Origin: Variovorax sp. N23
GTDB lineage: Bacteria > Pseudomonadota > Gammaproteobacteria > Burkholderiales > Burkholderiaceae_C
DNA length: 64,000 nt
Reading direction: 5' to 3'
Assembly: GCF_025486315.1 (NCBI RefSeq)
Contig: NZ_JAOOPY010000006.1
Span: forward strand, 248,001 to 312,000
The notes under the pieces were generated by a model. That model was not told the origin of the DNA and did no database searches. It saw only the letters and a program-made list of their open reading frames with translations. Below, one piece after another: positions 27,356-35,802 of the stretch. The first letter of the stretch is position 1. Every line of letters begins with the position of its first letter. The translations under genes and the position numbers were made by a program.

Positions 27356-27384
27356 AGCTGCAGCATTTGGCCATGGGCCCTTCA

Positions 27385-27411
27385 GGGCCGGCGTCCCAAG
27401 GGCGCCGGCCC
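27385..27411 (+). repeat. Strong GC hairpin in the fdhF-like leader
   Basis: GGGCCGGCG and CGCCGGCCC form a perfect 9-bp stem around a 9-nt loop, ending 20 bp before the start codon at 27432. There is no T-run, so it is not a classic terminator. It could affect stability or translation of the downstream message. Confidence 0.5.
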
Positions 27412-27431
27412 GAAGTCGTCAGGAGACCGCG

Positions 27432-29786
27432 ATGAGTGAACAGAAGATCGAGTTCTACAAGGGCCCCGCCGGCGGCTGGGGCGCGCTGCGCAGCGTGACG
27501 GCCACGCTGCTCAAGCAGGACATCCCGGTGAAGGGCGCCAAGACGCTGCTCTCGGCCAACCAGCCCGACGGCTTCGACTGCCCCGGCTGCGCCTGGCCCG
27601 ACCGCAACCATGCGTCGACCTTCGAGTTCTGCGAAAACGGCGTGAAGGCCGTCGCGGCCGAAGCGACGGCGCGCCGCGCGGGTCCCGAGCTGTTCGCGAC
27701 CCACACCGTGGCCGAACTCGCCAAGCAGAGCGACTTCTGGCTCGAGGACCAGGGGCGCCTGACGCACCCGATGGTCTACGACGCTGCCAGCGACAAGTAC
27801 GTGCCGATCGCATGGGACGACGCCTTCGCGCTGGTCGCCAGGCACCTCAACGCGCTGCCCGACCCGAACCAGGCGATCTTCTACACCTCGGGCCGCGCCA
27901 GCAACGAGGCGGCCTTCCTGTACCAGCTGTTCGTGCGCGAGTACGGCACCAACAACTTCCCCGACTGCTCGAACATGTGTCACGAGCCGAGCGGCAGCGG
28001 GATGCGCCCGCAGATCGGCGTGGGCAAGGGCACGGTGACGCTCGAGGACTTCGAGAAGACCGACGCCATCTTCATCTTCGGTCAGAACCCCGGCACCAAC
28101 CATCCGCGCATGCTGGGCGAGCTGCGCGCCGCCCACAAGCGCGGTGCCAAGATCGTCAGCTTCAACCCGTTGCGCGAGCGCGGCCTGGAGCGCTTCGCCG
28201 ATCCGCAGGACAAGTTCGAGATGGCGACGCTGACGTCGACCGCCATCAGCACGCACTATTTCCAGCTGCGCGTGGGCGGCGACATGGCGGTCGTCGCAGG
28301 GATGATGAAGCACCTGATCGATCGCCAGGACGCGGGCGAGTCGCTGCTCGACCTCGACTTCATCAGCGAGCACACCACCGGCTTCAGCGACGTCGCCGAG
28401 CGCCTGCGCGGCGAGACCTGGGCCATCCTCGAAGAAGAGTCGGGCCTGTCCGAAGCGCAGATCCGCGCGGCGGCCGACATCTACGGCGCCGCCAAGAGCG
28501 CGATCTTCTGCTGGGGCATGGGCATCACGCAGCACCAGAACTCGGTGGGCACGATCCAGATGCTGGTCAACCTGCTGATGATGCGCGGCAACATCGGCCG
28601 GCCCGGTGCCGGCCCGTGCCCGGTGCGCGGCCACAGCAACGTGCAGGGCGACCGCACGATGGGCATCTGGGAGAAGCCGCCGGCCGCGCTGCTCGATAGG
28701 CTGGGCGAGGTCTTCGGCTTCGAGCCGCCGCGCGCGCACGGCTGGGACACGGTCGAGTCGATCGCCGCCATGCGCGACGGGAAGGCCCGCGTCTTCTTCG
28801 CGCTGGGCGGCAACTTCGCGGCGGCCACGCCCGACACCTACGAGACCTGGAAGGCGCTGCGCCGCTGCGACCTGACGGTGCATGTCACCACCAAGCTCAA
28901 CCGCAGCCACGTGGTGCACGGGCGCGAGGCGCTGATCCTGCCGTGCCTCGGCCGCACCGAGATCGACATCCAGGCCGGCGGCGCGCAGGGCGTGACGGTG
29001 GAAGACTCGATGAGCATGGTGCACATCTCCACCGGCATCAACCCGCCGGCGTCGGAGCATCTCCTGTCGGAGCCCGCCATCGTCGCGCGGCTGGCGGCGG
29101 CCACCATCGGCCACAGCAGCAGCACCCCGTGGCTCTGGCTGATCGAGGACTACGCCCGCATCCGCGACAAGATCGAAGCGGTGTTCGCCGACTTCAAGGA
29201 CTTCAACCTGCGCGTGGCCGTGCCCGGCGGCTTCCGCCTGCGCAACACCGCGAGCGAGCGGGTGTGGGCCACCCCGACGCAGAAGGCGAACTTCGTGGCG
29301 CACGCGGTGCCGCGCGACACGCCGTCGCACCGCGCCCGCGCGCGCTTCGCGGGCAAGGGCGACACGGTCGTCTTCACGCTGCTCACCACGCGCTCGCACG
29401 ACCAGTACAACACCACCATCTACGGCCACGACGACCGCTACCGCGGCGTGTTCGGCCAGCGGCGGGTGGTCTTCATCCACGAAGCCGACATCCGCGCGCT
29501 GGGCATGAAGGACGGCGACTGGGTCGACATCCAGACCGTGTGGGAAGACGCGGGCGATGGTGCCCAGGTCCGCAGGGCCGACCGCTTCAAGCTGGTGGCC
29601 TACGACATCCCGCGCGGCAACCTCGCCGCCTATTACCCCGAGACGAATCCCCTGGTGCCGCTGGATTCGGTCGCGCTCAACGCCGGCACGCCGGCCTCGA
29701 AGTCGATTCCCGTGATCCTCACGCCGCACACCGCGCCGGTCATGGCCCAGGCCGACCACGACACCAGCGCCTACGCCATCGGCTAA
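27432..29786 (+). CDS. FdhF/YdeP-family molybdopterin oxidoreductase
   Basis: The 784-residue protein is a cytoplasmic molybdopterin-bis-MGD enzyme of the FdhF/YdeP family. It lacks a signal peptide and has an N-terminal CPGC pair (about residues 50-53). The molybdopterin domain includes YTSGRASNEAAFLYQ, NMCHEPSGSGM with the likely metal-ligand Cys, FGQNPGTNHPRM, and a C-terminal dinucleotide-binding domain (TTRSHDQYNTTIYG). It is formate dehydrogenase-like, but YdeP-type substrates are poorly known. It is followed after 9 bp by a small wHTH-like gene and fdhD. Confidence 0.87.
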   Translation: MSEQKIEFYKGPAGGWGALRSVTATLLKQDIPVKGAKTLLSANQPDGFDCPGCAWPDRNHASTFEFCENGVKAVAAEATARRAGPELFATHTVAELAKQSDFWLEDQGRLTHPMVYDAASDKYVPIAWDDAFALVARHLNALPDPNQAIFYTSGRASNEAAFLYQLFVREYGTNNFPDCSNMCHEPSGSGMRPQIGVGKGTVTLEDFEKTDAIFIFGQNPGTNHPRMLGELRAAHKRGAKIVSFNPLRERGLERFADPQDKFEMATLTSTAISTHYFQLRVGGDMAVVAGMMKHLIDRQDAGESLLDLDFISEHTTGFSDVAERLRGETWAILEEESGLSEAQIRAAADIYGAAKSAIFCWGMGITQHQNSVGTIQMLVNLLMMRGNIGRPGAGPCPVRGHSNVQGDRTMGIWEKPPAALLDRLGEVFGFEPPRAHGWDTVESIAAMRDGKARVFFALGGNFAAATPDTYETWKALRRCDLTVHVTTKLNRSHVVHGREALILPCLGRTEIDIQAGGAQGVTVEDSMSMVHISTGINPPASEHLLSEPAIVARLAAATIGHSSSTPWLWLIEDYARIRDKIEAVFADFKDFNLRVAVPGGFRLRNTASERVWATPTQKANFVAHAVPRDTPSHRARARFAGKGDTVVFTLLTTRSHDQYNTTIYGHDDRYRGVFGQRRVVFIHEADIRALGMKDGDWVDIQTVWEDAGDGAQVRRADRFKLVAYDIPRGNLAAYYPETNPLVPLDSVALNAGTPASKSIPVILTPHTAPVMAQADHDTSAYAIG

Positions 29787-29795
29787 GGTGTGGGC

Positions 29796-30083
29796 ATGAC
29801 CATCGGCACCGACCTCGATCCGCTTTCGCACGCGATCCTGCACGCCCTGGCCGACGCACCGCGCGACGGCGGCGTGTCGCTGCCGCGGCTGGGCAAGCAG
29901 CTGGGCCAGGGCGCGAGCGTGCTGATGCGCCAGCTCACCTTGATGGGCGACGCCACGCTCGGGGGCGTGCGGGGGCCGGGCTGGGTGCGCGTGGTGCAGA
30001 TGGACGACCGCTGGGTGGTGCACCTCGAGGCACCGGGCCGGGCTTTGGTGGCCGCGCTGCCGCCTCAAGAGGCGGCGTCGTGA
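29796..30083 (+). CDS. Small hypothetical protein, winged-helix-like
   Basis: The 95-residue protein is of unknown function. The pattern SHAILHALADAP, SLPRLGKQLGQGASVLMRQLTLMG suggests a winged-helix or HTH fold, with the remainder forming beta-strands (WVRVVQMDDRWVVHLE). A GTG six bases upstream is an alternative start. Its stop overlaps the fdhD start by 4 bp, so it belongs to the fdhF-like/fdhD operon and may regulate or assist the enzyme. Confidence 0.7.
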   Translation: MTIGTDLDPLSHAILHALADAPRDGGVSLPRLGKQLGQGASVLMRQLTLMGDATLGGVRGPGWVRVVQMDDRWVVHLEAPGRALVAALPPQEAAS

Positions 30084-30943
30084 ACGCCGAGACGAGCCCC
30101 GTGCTGCCGCCGCTGTCGCACCGCACGGTGCAGGTCTTCGGCGGCACGGCCGATGCGCAAGGCACGGCCAGGCACGACGTGCTGGCGGCCGAGGTGCCGG
30201 TGGCGCTGGTCTTCAACGGCATTTCGCACGCGGTGATGATGGCCACGCCGCAGGACATCGAGGCCTTCGCGCTCGGCTTCGCGTTGAGCGAAGGCATCCT
30301 CGATGCCGCAGCCGACTGTCGTGGCATCGAGGTGAATACGGTCGCTGCCGCCGAAGCCGGCCTGCCGCCGGGCGTCGACGCGATCGAGGTGCAGCTCGAG
30401 ATCTCCACGCGCAGCTTCGAGCGGCTCAAGGGCCGGCGCCGCAGCCTGGCGGGCCGCACCGGCTGCGGGGTCTGCGGTGTCGAGAGCTTCGCCGGGCTGG
30501 AACTGCAATCGGACCCGCTGCCGGCGAACGACTGGGCTGCACGCGTCGACCTGCCGACCGTGCTGCGCGCCATCGACGCGCTGCCGGCCTGGCAGCGCCT
30601 CAACGCCGAGGCGGGCGCCATCCATGCCGCCGGCTGGTCCACGCTGGACGGCGAACTGGTCGCGGTGCTGGAAGACGTCGGCCGTCACAACGCGCTCGAC
30701 AAGCTGATCGGCACGCTGGCCCGCATGGAGCGGCTGGGCGAGCCGGGCTTCGTCGTGCTGTCCAGCCGGGGCAGCCACGAGCTGGTGCGCAAGTGCACGC
30801 GCGTGGGCATCGCCGCGCTGGCCACGATCTCCGCGCCGACCGCGATGGGCGTGCACGTGGCCGAGCTGGCCGGGCTGCGTCTGTGGGGGCTGTGCCGGGC
30901 GCCGCGGGCGGTGCTGTATGTGGCAGGCTCCGCGTCGGCCTGA
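30080..30943 (+). CDS. fdhD: Sulfurtransferase/carrier FdhD
   Basis: The 287-residue protein delivers sulfur from a cysteine desulfurase to the bis-MGD cofactor, which formate dehydrogenases need for activity. The conserved CGVC motif lies in GRTGCGVCGVES. EDVGRHNALDKL and SSRGSHELVRKC are also typical. The GTG start overlaps the preceding stop (GTGA). It is encoded between the two formate dehydrogenase-type enzymes and may serve both. Confidence 0.93.
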   Translation: MNAETSPVLPPLSHRTVQVFGGTADAQGTARHDVLAAEVPVALVFNGISHAVMMATPQDIEAFALGFALSEGILDAAADCRGIEVNTVAAAEAGLPPGVDAIEVQLEISTRSFERLKGRRRSLAGRTGCGVCGVESFAGLELQSDPLPANDWAARVDLPTVLRAIDALPAWQRLNAEAGAIHAAGWSTLDGELVAVLEDVGRHNALDKLIGTLARMERLGEPGFVVLSSRGSHELVRKCTRVGIAALATISAPTAMGVHVAELAGLRLWGLCRAPRAVLYVAGSASA

Positions 30944-30946
30944 CGC

Positions 30947-31345
30947 TCAGGGGTGGGCGTCCCAGCCCGGCGGTGCGGCCTGGGGCGCACTGTAGGCGCT
31001 GTGGAATTCCGCGGTCAGCGAGTTCAGGTCGAGCGGGGCGCTCATCGTGTGCATCGGCTTGTCGTTCAGGAAGCGCAGCACGCAGTCGCCCATCGTGATG
31101 GTGTCGCCGTGGCGCAGGCGCCGCACCCGCACCCGCACGTCGTTCACGTAGGTGCCATTGCGGCTGCCGAGGTCGTGCAGCTTCACCGTGCTGCCGTCGC
31201 GCGAGAGCACCGCATGGTTGCGGCTGACGCTCTCCGCGTCGATCACGATGCTGTTGAGCGAGCCGCGTCCGACGGTGGTCTGGCCGGTGTGCAGGGGGAT
31301 CAGCTTGGTCAGCCCTCGCTGGTTGATGACGATCAGTTTTGGCAT
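30947..31345 (-). CDS. FHA-domain protein
   Basis: The 132-residue protein has one forkhead-associated domain (about 20-95), which binds phosphothreonine peptides. The motif residues are present in TVGRGSLNSIVID, VSRNHAVLSRD and LGSRNGTYVN. No kinase or other domain is fused, and the C-terminal 35 residues are unrecognised. It is convergent with fdhD (3 bp between stops) and divergent from the DUF3305 gene, so it sits as a reversed gene inside the formate locus. No cognate Ser/Thr kinase was seen in the window. Confidence 0.88.
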   Translation of the reverse strand: MPKLIVINQRGLTKLIPLHTGQTTVGRGSLNSIVIDAESVSRNHAVLSRDGSTVKLHDLGSRNGTYVNDVRVRVRRLRHGDTITMGDCVLRFLNDKPMHTMSAPLDLNSLTAEFHSAYSAPQAAPPGWDAHP

Positions 31346-31551
31346 GTCGGTGTCCTCGAATCTTCGTTCACGGATCGCCCGACGGGGCGGCGACGCCGCC
31401 CGGTCGCCTTTGGCGCCGTCGAACCAATGTAGGCGCGGGCCATGGAGAACCAAAGTACGAACAGAGCGGCGGAAGCCGCGCATCTCGCCGCTTTGGCCCT
31501 ATGGCGCGCAGGCTTTGAGCAGTCCGTCACACATCGGCTATCGTCCCGTTC

Positions 31552-32136
31552 ATGTCGACCGATGCATCTCTTTCGCCCGCCCCGCGCCCCGCGCTGGACG
31601 TGGCCGTCATCATGCGGCGCGAGCGCGTCCACGGGCCGTCCGCCCACTGGCAGCCGTGGCGCTGGATCCTCGACAGCGTGGTGCCCGACGAACCCGCCTT
31701 CGGCACCGTGCCGCGGCTGCTGCACGAACACGACGGCGCACAGCGCTGGCTGCATCCCGGCTTCAAGGCCGAGCTCTTCCGCGACGATGCCGAGGGTTAC
31801 CACCTCAACGTGACCACGCCGGCCCCGTGCTGGTTCGTGCTGTGGCGCATGGAGGAGGAGCCGCAGCTGGCCGAGGAGCCGATCCCCGTGCCCGTGGTCG
31901 TGAGCCTGAGCTACAACGAAGCCGGCCGCTGGCTCGATGCGCAGGAGACGGTCGAGCAGGTGCCGGCGCCGCCCGAAGTCGTCGAGTGGGTGCGCGCCTT
32001 CGCGGCCGAGCACTACGTGATCGAGCCCAAGCGCCGCAAGCGGCCCGAGAGCTTCCGCCCGCTGACCGACCGCTTCGGCAACGTGGCGAGCGTGTCCACC
32101 GAGAAGAAGCGCGGGCGCGGGGCGGGCGATGTCTGA
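31552..32136 (+). CDS. DUF3305 family protein
   Basis: The 194-residue protein has the LDVAVIMRRERVHGPSAHW strand and WRWILDSVVPDE segments of DUF3305. This family is found next to respiratory formate dehydrogenase genes in proteobacteria. The function is unknown and a role in enzyme maturation is assumed from context. It overlaps the DUF3306 gene by 8 bp, which indicates coupled translation. Confidence 0.82.
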   Translation: MSTDASLSPAPRPALDVAVIMRRERVHGPSAHWQPWRWILDSVVPDEPAFGTVPRLLHEHDGAQRWLHPGFKAELFRDDAEGYHLNVTTPAPCWFVLWRMEEEPQLAEEPIPVPVVVSLSYNEAGRWLDAQETVEQVPAPPEVVEWVRAFAAEHYVIEPKRRKRPESFRPLTDRFGNVASVSTEKKRGRGAGDV

Positions 32137-32794
32137 AGGCTTCTTCGACCGCTGGTCGCGGCGCAAGCAGCAGGCGCGCGCGGAGGATGCGCCGGCGGTC
32201 GTCCCGGCCGAGGGGCCGCCCGATGCTGTACCACCCGCGCAGGCCGTGTCGACAGACGCACCACTGGTCGTCGCACCGCCCGCTCAACCCGGTGACCCGG
32301 ACGCGCCGCCGCCGCCCACGCTGGCCGACACCACGTCACTCACCATCGACTCCGACTTCAAGCCCTTCCTCGCGAAGGGCGTGGCGCCCGAAGTCAAGAA
32401 CGCCGCCTTCAAGAAGCTCTTCGCCGACCCGCACTTCAACGTGATGGACCGGATGGACATCTACATCGACGACTATTCCATCCCGTCGCCGCTGCCCGAG
32501 AGCGTGCTGCGCCAGATGGCGAGCGCGAAGTTTTTGAAGCTGTTCGACGAGGAGCCCGACGCCCCCGACGCCCCGCAAGCACAGGACGAGGCGGCCTCGC
32601 CAATGCCCGGAGTAACCCCGAACGACGCTGCCGAGCCCGCCGTGGCACAGTCCGAGCCTTCCGCGGCCCTTCCCAGCCCGCTGGTTGCCGATGCGCAACC
32701 TGCCAGCCAACCGACCGATGACCCAAACGCTGATCTGCGATTGCAACCAGACGATGCCGCTCGCGCCGAAGACGCTCGGCACCGCACTGGCTGA
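32129..32794 (+). CDS. DUF3306 family protein
   Basis: The 221-residue protein begins MSEGFFDRWSRRKQQAR, the typical DUF3306 opening, and has the FKPFLAKGVAPEVKNAAFKKLF core. Low-complexity Pro/Ala-rich regions flank it. DUF3306 accompanies DUF3305 in formate dehydrogenase loci. The function is unknown. It overlaps the DUF3305 gene upstream and, by about 77 bp, the polyferredoxin gene downstream. Confidence 0.8.
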   Translation: MSEGFFDRWSRRKQQARAEDAPAVVPAEGPPDAVPPAQAVSTDAPLVVAPPAQPGDPDAPPPPTLADTTSLTIDSDFKPFLAKGVAPEVKNAAFKKLFADPHFNVMDRMDIYIDDYSIPSPLPESVLRQMASAKFLKLFDEEPDAPDAPQAQDEAASPMPGVTPNDAAEPAVAQSEPSAALPSPLVADAQPASQPTDDPNADLRLQPDDAARAEDARHRTG

Positions 32795-34841
32795 AACGCT
32801 GCCCCTTCATTCCGCGCTGTGCCGCCGCGAGGCGAGCGCCTTCCAGCGCGCGATCCAGTCGGGCGACGACGTGATCGTCGCCTGCACCCAGGAACGCCGC
32901 CTCTTCGGCGAACTGGCCGAGCAGACGCCCGACGCCACCTCGCCCATCCACTTCGTCAACATCCGCGAGACTGGCGGCTGGAGCCGCGACGCGAAGCAGG
33001 CGATGCCGAAGATCGCCGCGCTGCTTGCCGCCGCGGCGCTGCCCGAACCCGACCCGGTCGCGACCGTGAGCTACGCCAGCCAGGGCCGGCTGCTGATCGT
33101 CGGCCCGCTCGACCAGGCCGAGCAGGCCGCCGCGCTGGTGGCCGACACGCTGGACGTCACCATCCTCTCGCAGGGCCCCGGCGTGGCCGGCGGCATGCAG
33201 GAGCGCCGCTGGCCAGTGGTCGCCGGGCGGGTCGATGCCTTCTCGGGCTGGCTCGGCGCGTTCAAGCTGCAGTGGACGCGCAGCAACGCGATCGACCTCG
33301 ATCTGTGCACCCGCTGCAACGCCTGCGTCACCGCCTGTCCCGAACAGGCCATCGGGCTCGACTACCAGATCGACGAAGCCAGGTGCACGTCGCACCGCGA
33401 CTGCGAGCGCGCCTGCACGGTGGCCGGCGCGATCCGCTTCGGCCGCGCGCCGGAGACGCTCGACGCCGCCTTCGACCTGGTGCTCGACCTCGGCGCCACG
33501 CCGCTGGTCGACTGGCACGCGCCGCCGCAAGGCTACTTCCGCCTGCCGGGCGGGCTCGGCACCGCCGAGGCGCTGCAGACGCTGCTGCGCCTGCGCGAGA
33601 TGGTGGGTGAGTTCGAGAAGCCGAAGTTCTTCGACTACAAGCAGAAGCTCTGCGCCCACAGCCGCAACGAGCAGATCGGCTGCAACGCCTGCGTCGAGGT
33701 GTGCTCGGCGCATGCCATCTCGAGCGACAAGGAACGCCAGCGCATCGTCGTCAACCCCAACCTGTGCGTGGGCTGCGGCGCCTGCACCACGGTCTGCCCG
33801 ACCGGGGCGCTGGGCTACACCTACCCGCGCGCGCCCGACCAGGGTCTCAAGCTGCGCACCCTGCTCGCCACCTACGCCAAGGCCGGCGGGCGCGAGCCGG
33901 CACTGCTGCTGCACAGCCAGGAGGCCGGCCAGGCGCTGGTCGAGCAACTCGGCCGGCAGGCGCAACTCGGCCGCGCGAACGGCGTGCCGGCCCGGGTGAT
34001 CCCGGTCGCGCTGTGGCATGCCGCCAGCACCGGCATCGACCTGTGGCTGAGCGCGGTCGCCTTCGGCGCCACGCAGGTCGCGGTGCTGTCGACCGGCGAG
34101 GAAGCGCCGGACTACCTTGCGGCGCTGAAGCAGCAGATGGACATCGCCGAAGCGTTGCTGCGCGGGTTGGGCTACGCCGGCACGCATTTCCAGCTGATCG
34201 AGGCGCGCACGCCGGCCGCGCTCGATGCCGCGCTGGCAGCGCTCGGCCAGACCCGGCAGCAGGTGCCGGCGCAGGCGGCCCGCTTCGCCGTGGGCGCCGA
34301 CAAGCGCAGCACGCTGGAGATGACGCTCGACCATCTGATGGATACCGCCCCGGCGCTGCAGGCGCGCGACGGTGATGCACCGATCGCACTCGCGATCCCG
34401 CTGCCGGCCGGCTCGCCCTTCGGTGCGATCACCGTCGACAAGGCCACCTGCACCCTGTGCCTGGCCTGCGTCAGCGCCTGCCCGGCCAGCGCCCTGCAGG
34501 ACAACCAGAACGCGCCGCAGCTGCGCTTCGTCGAGAAGAACTGCGTGCAGTGCGGCCTCTGCGAGAGCACCTGCCCGGAGAACGCCATCCAGCTCGTGCC
34601 GCGCCTGCTGGCCGCCCCCGAGCGCCGCCAGCCCGTGGTGTTGAACGAGGCCCAGCCCTGGGCCTGCATCCGCTGCAGCAAGCCCTTCGGCACCGTGAAG
34701 GCCATCGAGGCGATGCTCGGCAAGCTCTCTGGCCACGCGATGTTCCAGGGCGAGGCGCTGGAGCGCCTGAAGATGTGCAGCGACTGCCGGGTCATCGACC
34801 TCTACAGCGCCTCCAACGAACAGAAAATCACCCCGCTATGA
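32718..34841 (+). CDS. Large multi-cluster 4Fe-4S protein of the formate locus
   Basis: The 707-residue protein has many ferredoxin-type motifs: CTRCNACVTACP, CTSHRDCERAC, CAHSRNEQIGCNACVEVC, CVGCGACTTVCP, CTLCLACVSACP, CVQCGLCESTCP and a final CIRC/CSDC pair. It therefore may hold six or more clusters. Such proteins are conserved beside fdh genes and may carry electrons to or from the dehydrogenase or help assemble it. No transmembrane segment is present. The ATG at 32718 was chosen; an in-frame ATG at 32685 is possible. It overlaps the chaperone gene by 4 bp. Confidence 0.85.
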   Translation: MTQTLICDCNQTMPLAPKTLGTALAETLPLHSALCRREASAFQRAIQSGDDVIVACTQERRLFGELAEQTPDATSPIHFVNIRETGGWSRDAKQAMPKIAALLAAAALPEPDPVATVSYASQGRLLIVGPLDQAEQAAALVADTLDVTILSQGPGVAGGMQERRWPVVAGRVDAFSGWLGAFKLQWTRSNAIDLDLCTRCNACVTACPEQAIGLDYQIDEARCTSHRDCERACTVAGAIRFGRAPETLDAAFDLVLDLGATPLVDWHAPPQGYFRLPGGLGTAEALQTLLRLREMVGEFEKPKFFDYKQKLCAHSRNEQIGCNACVEVCSAHAISSDKERQRIVVNPNLCVGCGACTTVCPTGALGYTYPRAPDQGLKLRTLLATYAKAGGREPALLLHSQEAGQALVEQLGRQAQLGRANGVPARVIPVALWHAASTGIDLWLSAVAFGATQVAVLSTGEEAPDYLAALKQQMDIAEALLRGLGYAGTHFQLIEARTPAALDAALAALGQTRQQVPAQAARFAVGADKRSTLEMTLDHLMDTAPALQARDGDAPIALAIPLPAGSPFGAITVDKATCTLCLACVSACPASALQDNQNAPQLRFVEKNCVQCGLCESTCPENAIQLVPRLLAAPERRQPVVLNEAQPWACIRCSKPFGTVKAIEAMLGKLSGHAMFQGEALERLKMCSDCRVIDLYSASNEQKITPL

Positions 34842-35461
34842 GCGACGTCACGCCCCCCGTTTCTTCCGCCCTCGACGAGGAGATCGCCCGTGCCGAGCTC
34901 TACGGCCTGCTCGCGCGGCTCTGGTATGCGGCGCCCGATGCTGGTCTGCTCGACGCGCTGCAGGTCGCCGTCACCGAGGCGCCCGCGTCCGGCGCCTTCC
35001 TCGAGGAGCCGTGGCGCGCGCTGGTCGGCGTGGCGCGCGGCATGGACGCCGCGGCGGCGCACGCCGAGTACGACGTGCTCTTCGGCGGCATGGGCAAGCC
35101 CGAGGTGTACCTCTTCGGCTCCCATTACCTCAGCGGCTTCCTCAACGACAAGCCGGTGGCGCAGTTGCGCAACGACCTCGACGCGCTGGGCCTGGCGCGG
35201 GAGGAGGGCATCTACGAAACCGAGGACCACGTCGCCTTCCTGTTCGAGGTGATGCGCTACCTGATCGCCGGCGACGACGTGGCCGTCGCCAACCTGACGC
35301 AGCAGCGCGCCTTCTTCGCCACGCACGTGATGCCCTGGCTGCCGGCGCTGTGTGACGCGGTGGCACAACACCCGAAGGCGCATCTTTACGCAGCGCTGGC
35401 CGGTTTCACGCGGGCCTTCGTCGAGGTCGAGGCGCAGGGCTTCGAGATGCTCGACGCCTGA
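34838..35461 (+). CDS. TorD/DmsD-family chaperone
   Basis: The 207-residue all-helical protein has the LYGLLARLWYAAPDAGLL and GYETEDHVAFLFEVMRYLI-type segments (here GIYETEDHVAFLFEVMRYL) of the TorD family. These chaperones bind the Tat signal and apo-form of exported molybdoenzymes until the cofactor is inserted. It overlaps the polyferredoxin gene (ATGA) and lies upstream of the Tat-dependent FdhA, its likely client. Confidence 0.88.
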   Translation: MSDVTPPVSSALDEEIARAELYGLLARLWYAAPDAGLLDALQVAVTEAPASGAFLEEPWRALVGVARGMDAAAAHAEYDVLFGGMGKPEVYLFGSHYLSGFLNDKPVAQLRNDLDALGLAREEGIYETEDHVAFLFEVMRYLIAGDDVAVANLTQQRAFFATHVMPWLPALCDAVAQHPKAHLYAALAGFTRAFVEVEAQGFEMLDA

Positions 35462-35561
35462 ATGGCGCACTGGTGTGGTGGGGCTTCAGGGTCTCGACTA
35501 GTATCCAGACGTATGTAATTGAGTTCATATCTGGTTTTCGCCAGCCACTCCTGGAGTTTTG

Positions 35562-35789
35562 ATGCAGGACAGCCAATCGAAGGAGCCCATGCCGGGCTCG
35601 CGCCGCACCTTTTTCGTGGGTGCCGCAACCGTGGGTGCGGTCGCCGCCGTGGTGGCCGCCTTGCCGCAGGTCACCGAATCGCCGGTCGCCGCCGAGGCCG
35701 CCCCGGCGCTGCCGCCCGCACCGGACAACGGGGGCGGGTACTCGCTGAGCGAGCACGTCAAGCGCTACTACCGCACCGCCGCGGCCTGA
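35562..35789 (+). CDS. Formate dehydrogenase region Tat-signal small protein
   Basis: The 75-residue protein is largely a Tat signal with the twin-arginine motif SRRTFFVGA, a hydrophobic stretch (AATVGAVAAVVAALP) and a short tail ending HVKRYYRTAAA. It matches the small Tat-target family known from formate dehydrogenase regions. Its role is not known. The start has GGAG 6 bp upstream. It lies 13 bp before fdhA, in the same operon. Confidence 0.88.
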   Translation: MQDSQSKEPMPGSRRTFFVGAATVGAVAAVVAALPQVTESPVAAEAAPALPPAPDNGGGYSLSEHVKRYYRTAAA

Positions 35790-35802
35790 GGAACGCACCA
35801 CC

